A stretch of DNA of 64,000 nucleotides from positions 930,001 through 994,000 of the forward strand of contig JAPFFF010000040.1 of assembly GCA_039105265.1 (NCBI GenBank), given 5' to 3'. The position numbers and the translations under genes were made by a program. Position 1 is the stretch's first letter, and every line of letters starts with the position of its first letter. This document shows positions 19,135-30,096 of this stretch, one piece after another. A model generated the notes under the pieces. The model worked only from the letters and a program-made list of their open reading frames with translations. It searched no databases and was not told where the DNA came from. This DNA comes from Tritrichomonas musculus (lineage: Eukaryota > Parabasalia > Tritrichomonadida > Tritrichomonadidae).

Positions 19135-20221
19135 TAAATATATGACATTTTACATCATATGTCATATATTGATTCTAGAATATTGTATCAACTAAACAAA
19201 GATATCCAAAATAAAATTATTACAAATAGTTCTGATTCTCAATGCGCTCTTTTGGATCCAATATCATAAGGCTAAAAAAAAAAAAAAAAAGATTAGGAAT
19301 CATTTGAAAAACAACAACAAAATTGAAAAAGTTATGCTTGTAAATGATTCAATATTTGTAATTATTTGTAAAAGAATTTTTCACTCTAGTTCAAATAAAT
19401 AAAAAAAAAAAAATTTAATTTCATCAGTTTCACTATACATGAATACAATGCTTTTCGACAATGCAATTAAATAAAGACAAATGAAATTCCACCAAATTCA
19501 CAACTTTCAATGGTTGTTCCTTGTTATTTTGCAAGTTCTTCTATTGAAACATTCGCAATAATTTATGAAGTTCAAATGATAGAATTCAAATCATTAGGAT
19601 AATATAAATAAAATTAAAATCTGATTTACAAATATGATTTTATTTAAGTTTACTTATTAAAAGTTTGAGAAAGCAGGTAGATTTCATTAGATTTGATGAT
19701 GACATATTTAATGACGTGTTTGCAAACATTTGATCACATCATTTTCACTTGTCATGATATCATAGAGGCTAATGAAATTAGAAATTGCTGCTTTAAAACT
19801 TGTTAACATACTGGCTCAATTCAAATTGAGTCAAATTCAATTTTAAAAAAAAATTAATTTTTAAAGATTATTAATAATCTTTAATAACGATAGTCAAAAG
19901 CGTTATTAAAATTGGCTTGCATGCACTTAAAAGTTGTAAAATACACTTAAATATTGATTATACGCTTGACTGAATTTGATTCATCAGTTAGATATACTAT
20001 ATTATCTTTTAGTGTGAAAAGAGCTTAAAATCAAGCTTTTATATTCTGAGACAGCTTACCATTTTAAGTTTTATTTCAATTTTTGCAATAAAAGCTTTTT
20101 TTATCTGATAAAAGTAGGACTAATAAAATTCTTGTCAATTCAAAAAGTTTGATTTTATTCATATCAAATAATAAATAATTGTCAAATAATAAATAATTGT
20201 CAAATTTTTTATTTACTTGAT
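19135..20221. other. Intergenic region
   Basis: AT-rich spacer of about 1.1 kb. The only structure is a tandem duplication of an 18-bp unit, TCAAATAATAAATAATTG, at 20164-20199, just upstream of the SAC gene start, and an A-run near 19274. No gene seen. Confidence 0.5.
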
Positions 20222-23200
20222 ATGAATGAGCCAATAGTTTCCATTTACGATTCACCAGAAATGCAAATTGCATATCTTATTGTCAGTACTATTAATCAAG
20301 ATGGACAAAAAACTTATGTTTTTACAATTGATAAAAATACAGGAGGAATTTATCATTCTGGAATTGCTGGAGTTGATGTCTTTCCTGTACAAAAACTAGC
20401 ATTAGAACATCTTAACATCACTGAAGAAAATGTAGAAAATATTGGAAAGAATTTGATTGGGGCAACAATATTCAACGATAAACTCGTTATTATTTGCGTT
20501 AAAGAGCATAAAAAAATCACAACTCTATTTGGCCAAGATATATTTATTATATCTGAAGTCAGCTACACATTTTTCGAATTAAATCCAAAAACAGTTTTTT
20601 CACCTCCAACAAAAACACATTTATTTTACAAATCTTATGATGAAATGATAAAATCAAATAAATACAATATCAGTAGTGACTCATTTTTGAAATTTGATTT
20701 AAGACTGACTCATTTCTTTAGTTTAACTCTTGATATTAATTCCAAATTTCCATATTCACAAGATAAAATTAAGACAGGTATGTTTACCTGGAATAAAAGG
20801 TTTCTAATTCCTTTTGAAAATAACAGCTGCCTTAATGCATGCATAATTGTTCTACAAGGCGGCGTTTACAACTTTAAAAAAGAAAATGCAAGCATCACAT
20901 ACATTATTAAACGTTCTTCAATGTACCCAGGTACTCGTTACAACTCTCGTGGACTGAAGATTACATCATCCAAAAAAGTTGAAACAGCAAACGAGTGCGA
21001 ATGCGATTTAATCTTCTCAGATGGTGAACGGTATTACGCTCAAACATGGAGGAGAGGCTCCCCACCAATTTTTTGGCGCACCGATACCCACCTTTTTTCA
21101 GCAAGCCACGTTCTCTCTGATAAGGCTAACACCAAGACTCCAGCATATTTTTACCAACAGATTATAAAGAGATTCCGCCCATCTCGTGTCCATGTTGTCT
21201 CGCTTCTTAAAGATGTAGAAGGTGATGAGCAAAAATTTAACAGATCTTATCAATATGGACTCAATAAAGTCATATTTTTATCACCAAACAACGAACAAGT
21301 TAAGTTTGTCTTCACTAAGTTCGATATCAATACACTCGCTAAAGAATTGAAGGAAAATCATGAATCTATAGCAGAAAAAATGTTTAAGAACATCATGAAC
21401 TCCATTGAATGCTCAAGTTTCACTGAAGTTGATATTGAAAATAAATCATTTGATGCTGATAGTCATTCCATTGAATCGCCATCAAATTCAAAAGAGATAG
21501 ATTATATTCCTAGTGTTGATGAAAATGACAATGATGATGTTATTAGAAAGCCAAAAGTGAAAGAAATGAAGTTCAATTTGATTCCTCAAAATTGCCCTAA
21601 CAGACAAAGCGTTGTCTTCAGATTCAATTGCGCTGATTCACTCGACAGGACGAATATAGGTACTTTTTACTATGGTATCCTTCTTACAGCTAAATTTGTT
21701 TCACAAAAGAACATTACCCCCTTCATGAATGAATCATCCCAAAAAATATCAAGCCAGTCAGGCCTTCTCTGGAAAAAACCACTCAGCTATTTGAGCGAAG
21801 ATGTTATCAATTTCTTAAAGATCGCGTTTGTCGATGGTGGAAATGTCATTTCTAATCTTTACACTGGAACAAATGCAATCAAGTCACGTTTCATTGAAAA
21901 TGCAAGCGATGGAACAATCGAATGCACTACTACAAACACAGCTTTAGATGATATGCTCAAATCAGGTTTCAGAAGATTAATCAATACTTTATTTGATGAT
22001 CACAAACAAAAGTCAATTGAAGAATGGACTCAAACTTACAATACGAAATGTCCTCGTTTTATTCTTGATCACCAATATATCTCATTATGCAGCCAAGAAA
22101 TGCCTTTCTCACAGTGCGGTGAATCAATCCTTGAATTAACCGAGAAGGATATTGTGTTACCAAAGAATGGAACTCTTGATGTTATGTTTCCAGAGCCACT
22201 ATTTCTGTATCAAGTCTCCTTACTCATTCTCAAAAGGAATATTGAAGAAAATCTAACAGTATCTTTGCAAGTAGGGAACAACAGGCTCCAAAAGGCAGTT
22301 TTCTTTAATGATATGCTTATTCCAATTCTTAATGACAATGATTCAAATAAGAAGGGATATGCAAATGACAGCTACGTCTGGGTAACTTACAACTTGAGGA
22401 AGATTGCAAAGTATTCCAATATACTCCCAATTGATCCAGAAAGTCTTCGTCCAGCAACTTTTGTATCTCTCTATTTCAGCTGCCCAAACAAGATCAACGA
22501 CGAAAAGAGTGCAAATTTCAGAATAGGAAACATCAAATTCGTTGTTAAGAAACCAAGTTCAGCATCAATCAATCAGATGAAATCTTTATCGATCATGAAT
22601 CCTCATGATGCTTCAGAAGAACTTTTGAAGGTGGCAACTACAGAAAGTTATGCAAACCACAGGTACATGATTACCGGAAAACCTAAGGAAGTTAATAACA
22701 AGACTCTTCGTGAACTTATTGAAGAAACTTATAAAGAGTCCTTCCATTCATTATCTCAAGATTACTTCACACTGAGCAGAACGGCAAATAAAAGCCTCGA
22801 TTTGCGAATTCTACCAGATTTGGACAGCTTGACGTTAGCAATGATGAAATGGATTGAATATGGCATATCTGACTACAATCATTTCCACGAGTTCATTAAA
22901 AACAGCGCCAATCCTTGGATATTTGACCTTAGCTCACGCATGCTTGCACAATTGAATTATAAGCAATGTCCAATATGTGGCAAGAAAACAAATCCAGACT
23001 CAATTATCAACTCCATTAAAAAAGAGAAAGAAAAGGAGAAAGAGAAAGATAAAGTGAAAGATAAAGATAAAGAGAATGAAAATAGCGCAGCTGTTTATAG
23101 AGAATTACTCAAAAAATCGACAGTTTACATGCCAAATCCAGTCTTTCCCTCTTTCTACATAAAGACGATCAATTTAGATTCAATTTCAAGAAAAGAAAAT

Positions 23201-24385
23201 GTCACATTTCTCTGCCAAGAATGCAGTGATAAGTACAACGAGCTGCTTGGCAAGTACAGCTTAAAGAAGCAAGTCAATCATTCAAAAGATGAAGAGTCAT
23301 TTCTCAGCGATAATGAGTACTCGAAGGGTGAAGATGAAGACGAAAACGATCTTGGTGAAGATGATGACATTGCTGATGATGACTTATCGATGGAAAGTAA
23401 TATCATCAGCAGATATAACGAGAACTTCGTCAAAGTGAGCGACGTTTCAGATATCATGCAGACAGTCATTCCTCTCTCAAGCACAGAGAACATATCTGAC
23501 ATTTACAGTCTTGAAAGTCCTATGTCTCTTTGCAAATATGCTCGAATCTACGACTTTCCTTTGTCTTCGTCGAGTGACAGCTTGAATGTCGCTTTGCACC
23601 ACTCATTTATGGCTGATGTTCCTGCCAACTGGTGTGTAAATCTCGCAGGAAGCAGCGTTCTTTTCTCAGTCTGCTTTGCTTTGTACGTGGAGCCAACAGA
23701 AGTATCCTTTGGTTTCTCAAAACAGCCAGAACAAGACTTCGTGCTAGAAGTGACTTCTCCTGGAATAGAAGGAAACCTTGCCAAGCCAAAGGCCGATGCA
23801 AACTTCACTTATGAAGTCTCTGTCCCATCTCACCGTCCAATCCAGTCTCTCGTGTTCCACATCAAGCCAGCGGAAGGCTCAAAAGAAATCGCACTCTCTT
23901 TGAGCAGCATTAACATCCTCGGATACATGAAGGACCCAAAGGATACAAGCCAAGACGCTTATGAAAGGATCAGCTACAACGAGGAAATTAGCCTTCCAAA
24001 CTTTGCACGCACAAAGGACGAGAAGTGGAACTATACATTGAGAACTCAGACTTTTAGTGGACCTAATGTTCCAAAGACGGTTTCAGGCTTGGCTGTCTCT
24101 TTCTCACCAAAGAACTATGCAGAAATTCCAAAGTACTTCATAGTCGCCTTTTACAATGAGAAGCAGCTCGTTCACATGATTCCAATTATTATGCCATCTG
24201 AAATATCTAATACTGGATATATAAAAAGAGATGAAAATAACAAAATGCCAAATCCACACCAGATAGACAACCTCTATTTCCCAATATCTGACCAGATATA
24301 CAACCAATTTGAATTTGATACAATATCTGTTTTCTATATCGAAAAGTCAGCAGGATTAAACCCACTCAACCTTATGTTCTTTTAA
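20222..24385 (+). CDS. SAC-domain phosphoinositide phosphatase, large SAC9-like protein
   Basis: 1387 residues. The SAC domain fills about residues 60-610 and includes PGTRYNSRGL, RRGSPPIFWRTD and the active-site loop FNCADSLDRTN with Cys470 and Arg476 (CX5R). A Ser replaces the Cys often found in the CMDCLDRTN form. Such enzymes remove phosphate from PtdIns phosphates at endomembranes. The long C-terminal half includes two CxxC pairs (Cys916/919 and Cys998/1001) that could bind zinc, separated by a Lys/Glu/Asp-rich insert (about 935-955) and followed by an acidic stretch (about 1037-1060). C-terminal beta-rich segments may be C2- or CBM-like. The size resembles plant SAC9, but I saw no WW domain. 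The stop is TAAA. Confidence 0.85.
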   Translation: MNEPIVSIYDSPEMQIAYLIVSTINQDGQKTYVFTIDKNTGGIYHSGIAGVDVFPVQKLALEHLNITEENVENIGKNLIGATIFNDKLVIICVKEHKKITTLFGQDIFIISEVSYTFFELNPKTVFSPPTKTHLFYKSYDEMIKSNKYNISSDSFLKFDLRLTHFFSLTLDINSKFPYSQDKIKTGMFTWNKRFLIPFENNSCLNACIIVLQGGVYNFKKENASITYIIKRSSMYPGTRYNSRGLKITSSKKVETANECECDLIFSDGERYYAQTWRRGSPPIFWRTDTHLFSASHVLSDKANTKTPAYFYQQIIKRFRPSRVHVVSLLKDVEGDEQKFNRSYQYGLNKVIFLSPNNEQVKFVFTKFDINTLAKELKENHESIAEKMFKNIMNSIECSSFTEVDIENKSFDADSHSIESPSNSKEIDYIPSVDENDNDDVIRKPKVKEMKFNLIPQNCPNRQSVVFRFNCADSLDRTNIGTFYYGILLTAKFVSQKNITPFMNESSQKISSQSGLLWKKPLSYLSEDVINFLKIAFVDGGNVISNLYTGTNAIKSRFIENASDGTIECTTTNTALDDMLKSGFRRLINTLFDDHKQKSIEEWTQTYNTKCPRFILDHQYISLCSQEMPFSQCGESILELTEKDIVLPKNGTLDVMFPEPLFLYQVSLLILKRNIEENLTVSLQVGNNRLQKAVFFNDMLIPILNDNDSNKKGYANDSYVWVTYNLRKIAKYSNILPIDPESLRPATFVSLYFSCPNKINDEKSANFRIGNIKFVVKKPSSASINQMKSLSIMNPHDASEELLKVATTESYANHRYMITGKPKEVNNKTLRELIEETYKESFHSLSQDYFTLSRTANKSLDLRILPDLDSLTLAMMKWIEYGISDYNHFHEFIKNSANPWIFDLSSRMLAQLNYKQCPICGKKTNPDSIINSIKKEKEKEKEKDKVKDKDKENENSAAVYRELLKKSTVYMPNPVFPSFYIKTINLDSISRKENVTFLCQECSDKYNELLGKYSLKKQVNHSKDEESFLSDNEYSKGEDEDENDLGEDDDIADDDLSMESNIISRYNENFVKVSDVSDIMQTVIPLSSTENISDIYSLESPMSLCKYARIYDFPLSSSSDSLNVALHHSFMADVPANWCVNLAGSSVLFSVCFALYVEPTEVSFGFSKQPEQDFVLEVTSPGIEGNLAKPKADANFTYEVSVPSHRPIQSLVFHIKPAEGSKEIALSLSSINILGYMKDPKDTSQDAYERISYNEEISLPNFARTKDEKWNYTLRTQTFSGPNVPKTVSGLAVSFSPKNYAEIPKYFIVAFYNEKQLVHMIPIIMPSEISNTGYIKRDENNKMPNPHQIDNLYFPISDQIYNQFEFDTISVFYIEKSAGLNPLNLMFF

Positions 24386-24621
24386 AGTAAACATGCTTTA
24401 AAGTCATAAAATCTTGTTATTTTTTATAGATTAATTTAATTTCTGATATTTTTTTGATGAATTATGATTTCATAAAAAAAATATAAATAATTATATGTTT
24501 AACTTGAAATACATGCGATTTATATAATTAAATAACAAATATTATAATTATAACAAAATTTTTGAATTCTTATAAGAATATTGATGACACATTAGCTAAT
24601 CTAAACCATTTTTAAACGCGA

Positions 24622-25023
24622 TTAAAGCTTTATACGAATTCTGAAAACGTTTTTATTTGGTATGGACTGTGTTGTAACTAGCGATTGTGCAAAAATTCTT
24701 TGACTAACTTGATCATCGACACCTAGATCATCAGTTGCCCAATTTGCCATAACATCAGCTACTTTTGTCGGATCGATTATTGTCGAATCAGTTAAAGTAT
24801 TTAAAACTTCTTCTTTGGCCAATCTTTTTTTCTGGGCTAAAGTAATTACGCGTGGTCGTTCATTAGCATTGCGCTTTCCATACAATCTTTGTCTTGCATG
24901 TCTTGCTGCTTCAGTTTCTTCAAATGTAATTTTTGTATTTTGATCTAACTTTAAAGAATTCAGAAATTCTGGTTTTGTTGAATAAGAACTTCCCGATGTG
25001 GATTCATTATCTCCATGAGACAT
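24622..25023 (-). CDS. Hypothetical protein, small and soluble
   Basis: 133 residues with an ATG at 25023. The N-terminus is Ser/Thr-rich, followed by a charged helical centre (EETEAARHARQRLYGKR, then QKKRLAKEEVLN). No signal peptide or membrane segment. I recognise no family. It is divergently placed from the uS8 gene with about 240 bp between start codons. Composition is like that of neighbouring host genes. Confidence 0.6.
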   Translation of the reverse strand: MSHGDNESTSGSSYSTKPEFLNSLKLDQNTKITFEETEAARHARQRLYGKRNANERPRVITLAQKKRLAKEEVLNTLTDSTIIDPTKVADVMANWATDDLGVDDQVSQRIFAQSLVTTQSIPNKNVFRIRIKL

Positions 25024-25213
25024 TTTGAAATAAAATACGTTTTAAAAAAATTCAAAATTTTGAAAAAAAATGTTATTTTCTAAATTTTTATTTAAATAAT
25101 AGCGAGTAAATATCATTTGTATGAAAACAAATCTCAAATTCATCATATTTTATTTTTCTAAAATTGAATATTTACCTGGCCATATAAAATTTTTATTAAA
25201 TTGACATAATTGA

Positions 25214-25259
25214 CCTTTCATATAAACGGTTTGACCGGTTTTGGCCTACCTTTACCTAT
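25214..25259 (+). promoter_or_regulatory. M3 and M5 core promoter elements of the uS8 gene
   Basis: AACGGTTT (25225-25232) fits the published Trichomonas vaginalis M3 consensus (Myb-like site), and CCTTT (25249-25253) fits M5, the alternative initiator that overlaps the transcription start. A second CCTTT lies at 25214-25218. The downstream M5 is 6 bases before the ATG, giving the very short 5' leader typical of trichomonads. The motif match is seen; function is inferred from T. vaginalis. Confidence 0.6.
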
Positions 25260-25652
25260 ATGGTTCGCACTTCAGTTCTTGCCGACGCTCTTAAAACCAT
25301 TACAAATGCCGAACGCCGCGGCAAACGCCAAGTTCTTGTTCGACCATGCAGCAAAGTTATTGTCCAATTCCTTAAAGTTATGATGAAAAGAGGATATATT
25401 GGAGAATTCGAAGTTATTGATGATCATAGATCAGGAAAAATCCTTGTTAATCTTTTAGGCCGTCTTAACAAATGTGTTGCTATTTGCCCAAGATTTGATA
25501 TTCAATTAAATGAATTAGAAGAATATCAATCTAAACTCCTTCCATCACGTCAATTTGGTTATGTTGTACTTACTACTTCTCGCGGAATTCTTGACCACGA
25601 AGAAGCCCGTCAGAAGAACGAAGGTGGAAAGATTCTTGGTATGTTCTTCTAA
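25260..25652 (+). CDS. RPS15A: 40S ribosomal protein uS8 (RPS15A)
   Basis: 130 residues, the usual eukaryotic length. Conserved from the start ([20 protein letters not shown]) through the central phrase [17 protein letters not shown] to the C-terminal [20 protein letters not shown] and final GKILGMFF. It is part of the small ribosomal subunit and binds 18S rRNA. The ATG at 25260 is fixed by homology and by M5 just upstream. Codon choice favours the CTT, CGC and GCC types more than in neighbours, as expected for high expression. The stop is TAAAA. No intron. Confidence 0.97.
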   Translation: MVRTSVLADALKTITNAERRGKRQVLVRPCSKVIVQFLKVMMKRGYIGEFEVIDDHRSGKILVNLLGRLNKCVAICPRFDIQLNELEEYQSKLLPSRQFGYVVLTTSRGILDHEEARQKNEGGKILGMFF

Positions 25653-25930
25653 AACTCAGAACATGATAGTAATTAAACATTTTTATTTTTTTTTTACCAT
25701 TAATTGCCAATTTGCTGTTTGACTTATTACTTATAGTAACTTTGTTTTAAAATTCTTTTGAATATAATGAAATCATATATGCATATATCGAAATAGCTGT
25801 TTTTTTTTTTTAACGAATCGGTCAGTATTGCATGACTTCATGATATCATCATCTTTGTTAAGGTTTATAGTTAATAAAATATTGATTGTTGAAATTACAA
25901 AATGTGATTTAGAAATCTGATTTCATTTAA

Positions 25931-28699
25931 ATGAAATTTTCTTTAAGAAAAAGTTCTTATCGTTCTTTCTGTATGGAAGAATCGAAATGGATTAAACAAA
26001 TTAGTAAAGATAATTCCATCCAATTTCTTTTATGCGAACACTTTATTAATCCCACAATTAATGATTGTGTTGTTGTAGGCAATTCTTCATTTCGTCTTCT
26101 TATTTTACAATCAAATCAAATAAAAGAAGTAGCAAGGTATGATCATCAGAGACCAATAACTTCTGCTTGTATAATACGTAACGAAGAAAATCCAGAAATC
26201 GCTTTTCTTTCAGGACAAAATTTATATTTTATGAAACCGAGTATCGATCATTTTACAATATCGAATCCAATTTCATTAAATTATAAATATTCTTCTATTA
26301 CATCAAATTCTGCACTAATTTGTTTATATCCGCGCGATTCATCTATTCTTTTTTATCGAAGATCAAATAATAGCTTCACCAATTATGAGCTACCTGAAAA
26401 CACCAAATTATGGTCATGTGCATTTTTAAACGATTATTTAGTAACTTTAGAATATCAAAATATATTTAAAGTCAAAATGTATCGAACTGATAATTTAGAT
26501 ATGATCCGTAATGTTGCTGCTTTTGTTGTCAATTATTTCACTCCTTACAAGCTTGTCAGTGTTCCAGAACATAAATCTGTTTATTTACTCTGCGAGTCAA
26601 CCCTAATTCAATTCAAATTTACAGAAAACAGAAAATCGACCGGTTCTCTCAACACAGGTGACTGGACCCTTCTTAAATTTCCAATCAACATTTCTGATAC
26701 TGATCCTCTCCTCATTGACGCCACTCCATGCGGAGTTCGCCTATTTGTGATTACTGCTGGCGGCATTATCATGCTATTTGACGGGAACAAGCTCGAGAAG
26801 GCGGGAGAAGTTGCTGGCGCCACTTGTATCTCCACCATGGCCATTTCCAGGTATCTCATATCTGTTGAATCCTGTCGAGTGAAACTTTTTGATGCCGACA
26901 TGTCGCCGATGGGCGAGCTTTCCAAGGCCAATTGCATCTCTTCCTCATACACGAGCGGGAACTTCACTGTTGCCTCACAATTTTCAATTCATTCAATTTT
27001 CTATGACTATGGAATTGAAGTCGACAAGTGCGCGGCGGTTGAATGTGACACTTTTCCAATTATGAAAGTTTTCAAGGACTGCTGCTTCTTGCTGTTCACA
27101 AATAAGACGGTTGTCATTGATTCTGAGTTCAAGGACGTTACTCCGTCTGTTATCAAAAAGTCGACTTTTGAAAGAGTCCATGCGAACAACCGCAACTCCT
27201 TCTTCGCATGCACGACGGACCGCATCTCCGTCTACGAGTATGGCTCGTTCTCGTCGTATGAAGAAGCGTCTTCTCTGTCCGACCACAAGCTGAACTCAAT
27301 AATAACCGCCGATAACCGCCTCTTAACGTCTTATCTTTACATCCATTCGGCGCTACGGAAGACAGGCACAATCACGCTGCCCTCCGCGATCGCGTCCATT
27401 CTGTACGGCGACATGATTTATGTGTCACTTTTTGACGGGGCGGTCTTGATAATGGACGATGAATTGAATGAGGTCAAATCAATTCACCTTGATTTCATCG
27501 TCTTTTCAATGGTTTATTGCGAGTCAAAAGGAGTCGTGCTTGGAACGGGCGACGGGAGAGTTGCCGTTACTGACTTCCAGCTCAATGATGTGAGAATCAA
27601 GAAAGAAACGGTTGGCACTTCAACGGTTCACCTTGATTGCGTTGGAAGTGAAGTGACCTGTCTTTGTGATAACCGTTATTTTTACCTAGGGGAGGAGGAA
27701 GTGAAGAAGCTTCCCCCTGACTTTGCTTTCTTCGGCGCCTTCACCTCTCATTCAATTTTTCTGGGGCTTCTCAAAAAGTCGAAAAAAAGTGACAGCCATC
27801 ATCTTATTCAAATCCACTTCACCGACAAGTCACTCGGCTTCCGAAGCAAGCTTCTCTACGAGTTCAGCCAGCCGATCACAAAGCTGTGCAGCGCCCGCAA
27901 AGGCTCCGACTTCGTCTGCTGCATCAAGGAGAACAACCTGCTGTGGAGCAGAGGTGATGTGAAGTACCTGCTGCCTTCCGACGAGCACGTCAGGTCCATC
28001 ACCGAGTGGAAGGCCAATCACAAAGGCAAAATCGTTCAGTTGTGGATGATCTGCACCCTTCTGCCGAAGAGCGAGAGCAGGCTTCTCATTTTCAGCCAGA
28101 GTCAGAGCACGAACAAAGTCCAGCCAATTTTTCAGAAGCCTTTCAAATCACCTATAACCGCTTTTTCGGTCTCAAATTCATCCCTTGCATTCTTCGTGAT
28201 TAATGACGTGATAAACGGAATCTCTCTCGAAACTGGAGCACTCAAGGACAAGGCAAAGATGGCCGCAAAAGTGACAGACGTCGTGGCCTTGGACAGCACC
28301 GATAAGTACGTCGCCGCGCTCGCTGACAAGAACGAGTTCTCACTGTTCTCAATCGTGAGCGAAAGCGAGCTGAAGGGAATAGCGGCCGTCAGGAAACTTG
28401 GCATATATGGAAGAATAAAGTTAATTGGAGACTTCTTGCTCGTTAGTTCCCGTGTAAACCCGTGTCTGTACGTGTACGAGATAGCTACACAGGACGCCGA
28501 TCAAAAATTGAGAGTCGTGAGAGAAGTGAACTTCCTCTCACCAGTAACTTCAATCTTTGGCGCAAGTGGAAACGCAATAGTAAATTGTATCTGTGGGGAG
28601 ATCTACATAATGTCATGTAGAAAGGACGGGGAAATAACAGATTTGGACGTATCAAAGTTATTCTCATTCAGTAGTACTGCATTCTCATTTAGTGAGTAA
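25931..28699 (+). CDS. CPSF-A/DDB1/SF3B3-family beta-propeller protein
   Basis: 922 residues with many beta strands and few helices. The N-terminal part (about 30-120, with EHFINPTINDCVVVGNSSFRLLIL) resembles the MMS1-type first propeller of DDB1, CPSF160 and SF3B3. The C-terminal region (about 840-905: a GRIKLIGDFLLVSSR core, then REVNFLSPVTSIF) resembles the CPSF-A domain, which has the pattern 'gdfilvGDlmrSv...'. The protein is shorter than DDB1 (about 1140). Which member it represents is unclear. An initiator-like TCATT at 25923-25927 supports the ATG at 25931. About 26640-28620 is clearly richer in G and C than the 5' part and the flanks. A generic WD-repeat protein is the alternative. 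Confidence 0.5.
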   Translation: MKFSLRKSSYRSFCMEESKWIKQISKDNSIQFLLCEHFINPTINDCVVVGNSSFRLLILQSNQIKEVARYDHQRPITSACIIRNEENPEIAFLSGQNLYFMKPSIDHFTISNPISLNYKYSSITSNSALICLYPRDSSILFYRRSNNSFTNYELPENTKLWSCAFLNDYLVTLEYQNIFKVKMYRTDNLDMIRNVAAFVVNYFTPYKLVSVPEHKSVYLLCESTLIQFKFTENRKSTGSLNTGDWTLLKFPINISDTDPLLIDATPCGVRLFVITAGGIIMLFDGNKLEKAGEVAGATCISTMAISRYLISVESCRVKLFDADMSPMGELSKANCISSSYTSGNFTVASQFSIHSIFYDYGIEVDKCAAVECDTFPIMKVFKDCCFLLFTNKTVVIDSEFKDVTPSVIKKSTFERVHANNRNSFFACTTDRISVYEYGSFSSYEEASSLSDHKLNSIITADNRLLTSYLYIHSALRKTGTITLPSAIASILYGDMIYVSLFDGAVLIMDDELNEVKSIHLDFIVFSMVYCESKGVVLGTGDGRVAVTDFQLNDVRIKKETVGTSTVHLDCVGSEVTCLCDNRYFYLGEEEVKKLPPDFAFFGAFTSHSIFLGLLKKSKKSDSHHLIQIHFTDKSLGFRSKLLYEFSQPITKLCSARKGSDFVCCIKENNLLWSRGDVKYLLPSDEHVRSITEWKANHKGKIVQLWMICTLLPKSESRLLIFSQSQSTNKVQPIFQKPFKSPITAFSVSNSSLAFFVINDVINGISLETGALKDKAKMAAKVTDVVALDSTDKYVAALADKNEFSLFSIVSESELKGIAAVRKLGIYGRIKLIGDFLLVSSRVNPCLYVYEIATQDADQKLRVVREVNFLSPVTSIFGASGNAIVNCICGEIYIMSCRKDGEITDLDVSKLFSFSSTAFSFSE

Positions 28700-28734
28700 T
28701 TTTTTATACTATTTTTTTTACATTCCTCTGTTTG

Positions 28735-28822
28735 AAACGAGTGATGTTTTTTTTTTTTTTTTTGTGTGTGTGTTTAGATAAAATTTATATATATTATGAT
28801 AATTATTTTTTTTTTTTTTTTA
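28735..28822. repeat. Two long T-runs
   Basis: T-runs at about 28747-28763 and 28807-28822, with a short TG repeat between, lie in the spacer between convergent genes. Confidence 0.75.
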
Positions 28823-28921
28823 ATCCCGTTTATTAATAATGCAAAAATTGACTTTTTTAAAAATAATATTCAGTTTTGGTTCCTACTTAAGGCACATTTT
28901 TTTTTGGTTTTGTTTAATATT

Positions 28922-29668
28922 TTATATGGAATATTTACCTTTTTGATGTTGTAAGCTTTTTACTGTTTTTAGAATGATATCTAAACCTTCATCCATGTTT
29001 GGAATAACAGTAGCAAAATTTGGGAAATTAGGTTTCTTGTAATCACCAGTTTCAACAGAGATAGGTGTTGCATGAGCAAAAATAGCTGACATTACATCGC
29101 CAGGAGTATCTCCAATATGCACTACTTCGTCTATTTTTGAGTTGATCCTTTTTTCTGTTAATTTCTTAGCAGTTAATATACAATATTCTCGAAGAGTATT
29201 TTTATCACCAAAACCCCCACAAAAAGGTTTAATTTCATCACAAATATTATTTGCATGCTTCATTTTATAAACAGCTGTTTTTTCAGTACTACCCGATGCA
29301 ATTGCAACATAAACACCTTTCATTCCTCTTAATTTTTGAATACAATTACGAACACCTGGAAATTCTATTACATGACCAAGATTTTGTTTAGTGTAAAATT
29401 CATCATAGTAGTCTAAAATTTTTTCAATATCTTTTTTATGAAAGGGGAAATCTTTCTTAACAAACATTGACTGAAATGCTGATGAATCTGTTATTCCATG
29501 GTACATAAATTGAAATAAGTTCATTGGATTTGATTTATCAATTTGAAGAGGTTTCCCAAAAAATTTTGTATACGCGTACATTATTGAATTTATTTGAATG
29601 TTTCGACCTTTGTCAGCTAGAAGTAATGTTCCATCGATATCAAATGTGACAAGAACATTTCTTAGCAT
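28922..29668 (-). CDS. HAD-superfamily hydrolase, phosphoglycolate-phosphatase-like
   Basis: 248 residues. Motif I FDIDGTLLL has the nucleophile Asp10 and Asp12. A helical cap region follows (about 25-100), with motif II IASGS (near 124-128), a conserved Lys further on, and motif IV HIGDTPGDVMSA near residue 188. This order with an inserted cap matches subfamily IA phosphatases such as phosphoglycolate phosphatase and related sugar phosphatases. Small-molecule substrate unknown. Cytosolic, with no targeting signal. The gene is convergent with 25931-28699. Confidence 0.85.
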   Translation of the reverse strand: MLRNVLVTFDIDGTLLLADKGRNIQINSIMYAYTKFFGKPLQIDKSNPMNLFQFMYHGITDSSAFQSMFVKKDFPFHKKDIEKILDYYDEFYTKQNLGHVIEFPGVRNCIQKLRGMKGVYVAIASGSTEKTAVYKMKHANNICDEIKPFCGGFGDKNTLREYCILTAKKLTEKRINSKIDEVVHIGDTPGDVMSAIFAHATPISVETGDYKKPNFPNFATVIPNMDEGLDIILKTVKSLQHQKGKYSI

Positions 29669-30096
29669 TATTTATTATGATCACAAAAAATGATCGTCTC
29701 TCAGAATCATTTGATTTTCTTTTTTTCAAAAAGTTAATATTTCTTATCAATATTTTTTAATTCAATTATATATTTATTTATTTATATATATATTTGTCTA
29801 TTTTTTCCATTTAATAAATATATAATTAATTATTTTTTAAATTAACTTATATAAATATTTTATTTATTTATGTGATAAACAAATAAAATATGAATATAAA
29901 TACAATAATATTTTTTTCAAAAACTAAAATTAGTTTATATCTCGATAAACAAGTAAACAAGTAAAAAAAAATAAAATAATCTAATAAAAATAAACAACCA
30001 AAAATATTTAAAATAAAAATATTTTATAAAATAGAAATATAACAGAATATTTATTTAATACAATAATGATAAAAAAAAAAATAAAGAAGGACATCA
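29669..30096. other. Intergenic region
   Basis: Very AT-rich spacer made largely of TA-type simple sequence. It contains TTCTTATCAATATTTTTTAA, the same phrase seen repeatedly around 8030-8820. No gene. Confidence 0.4.
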
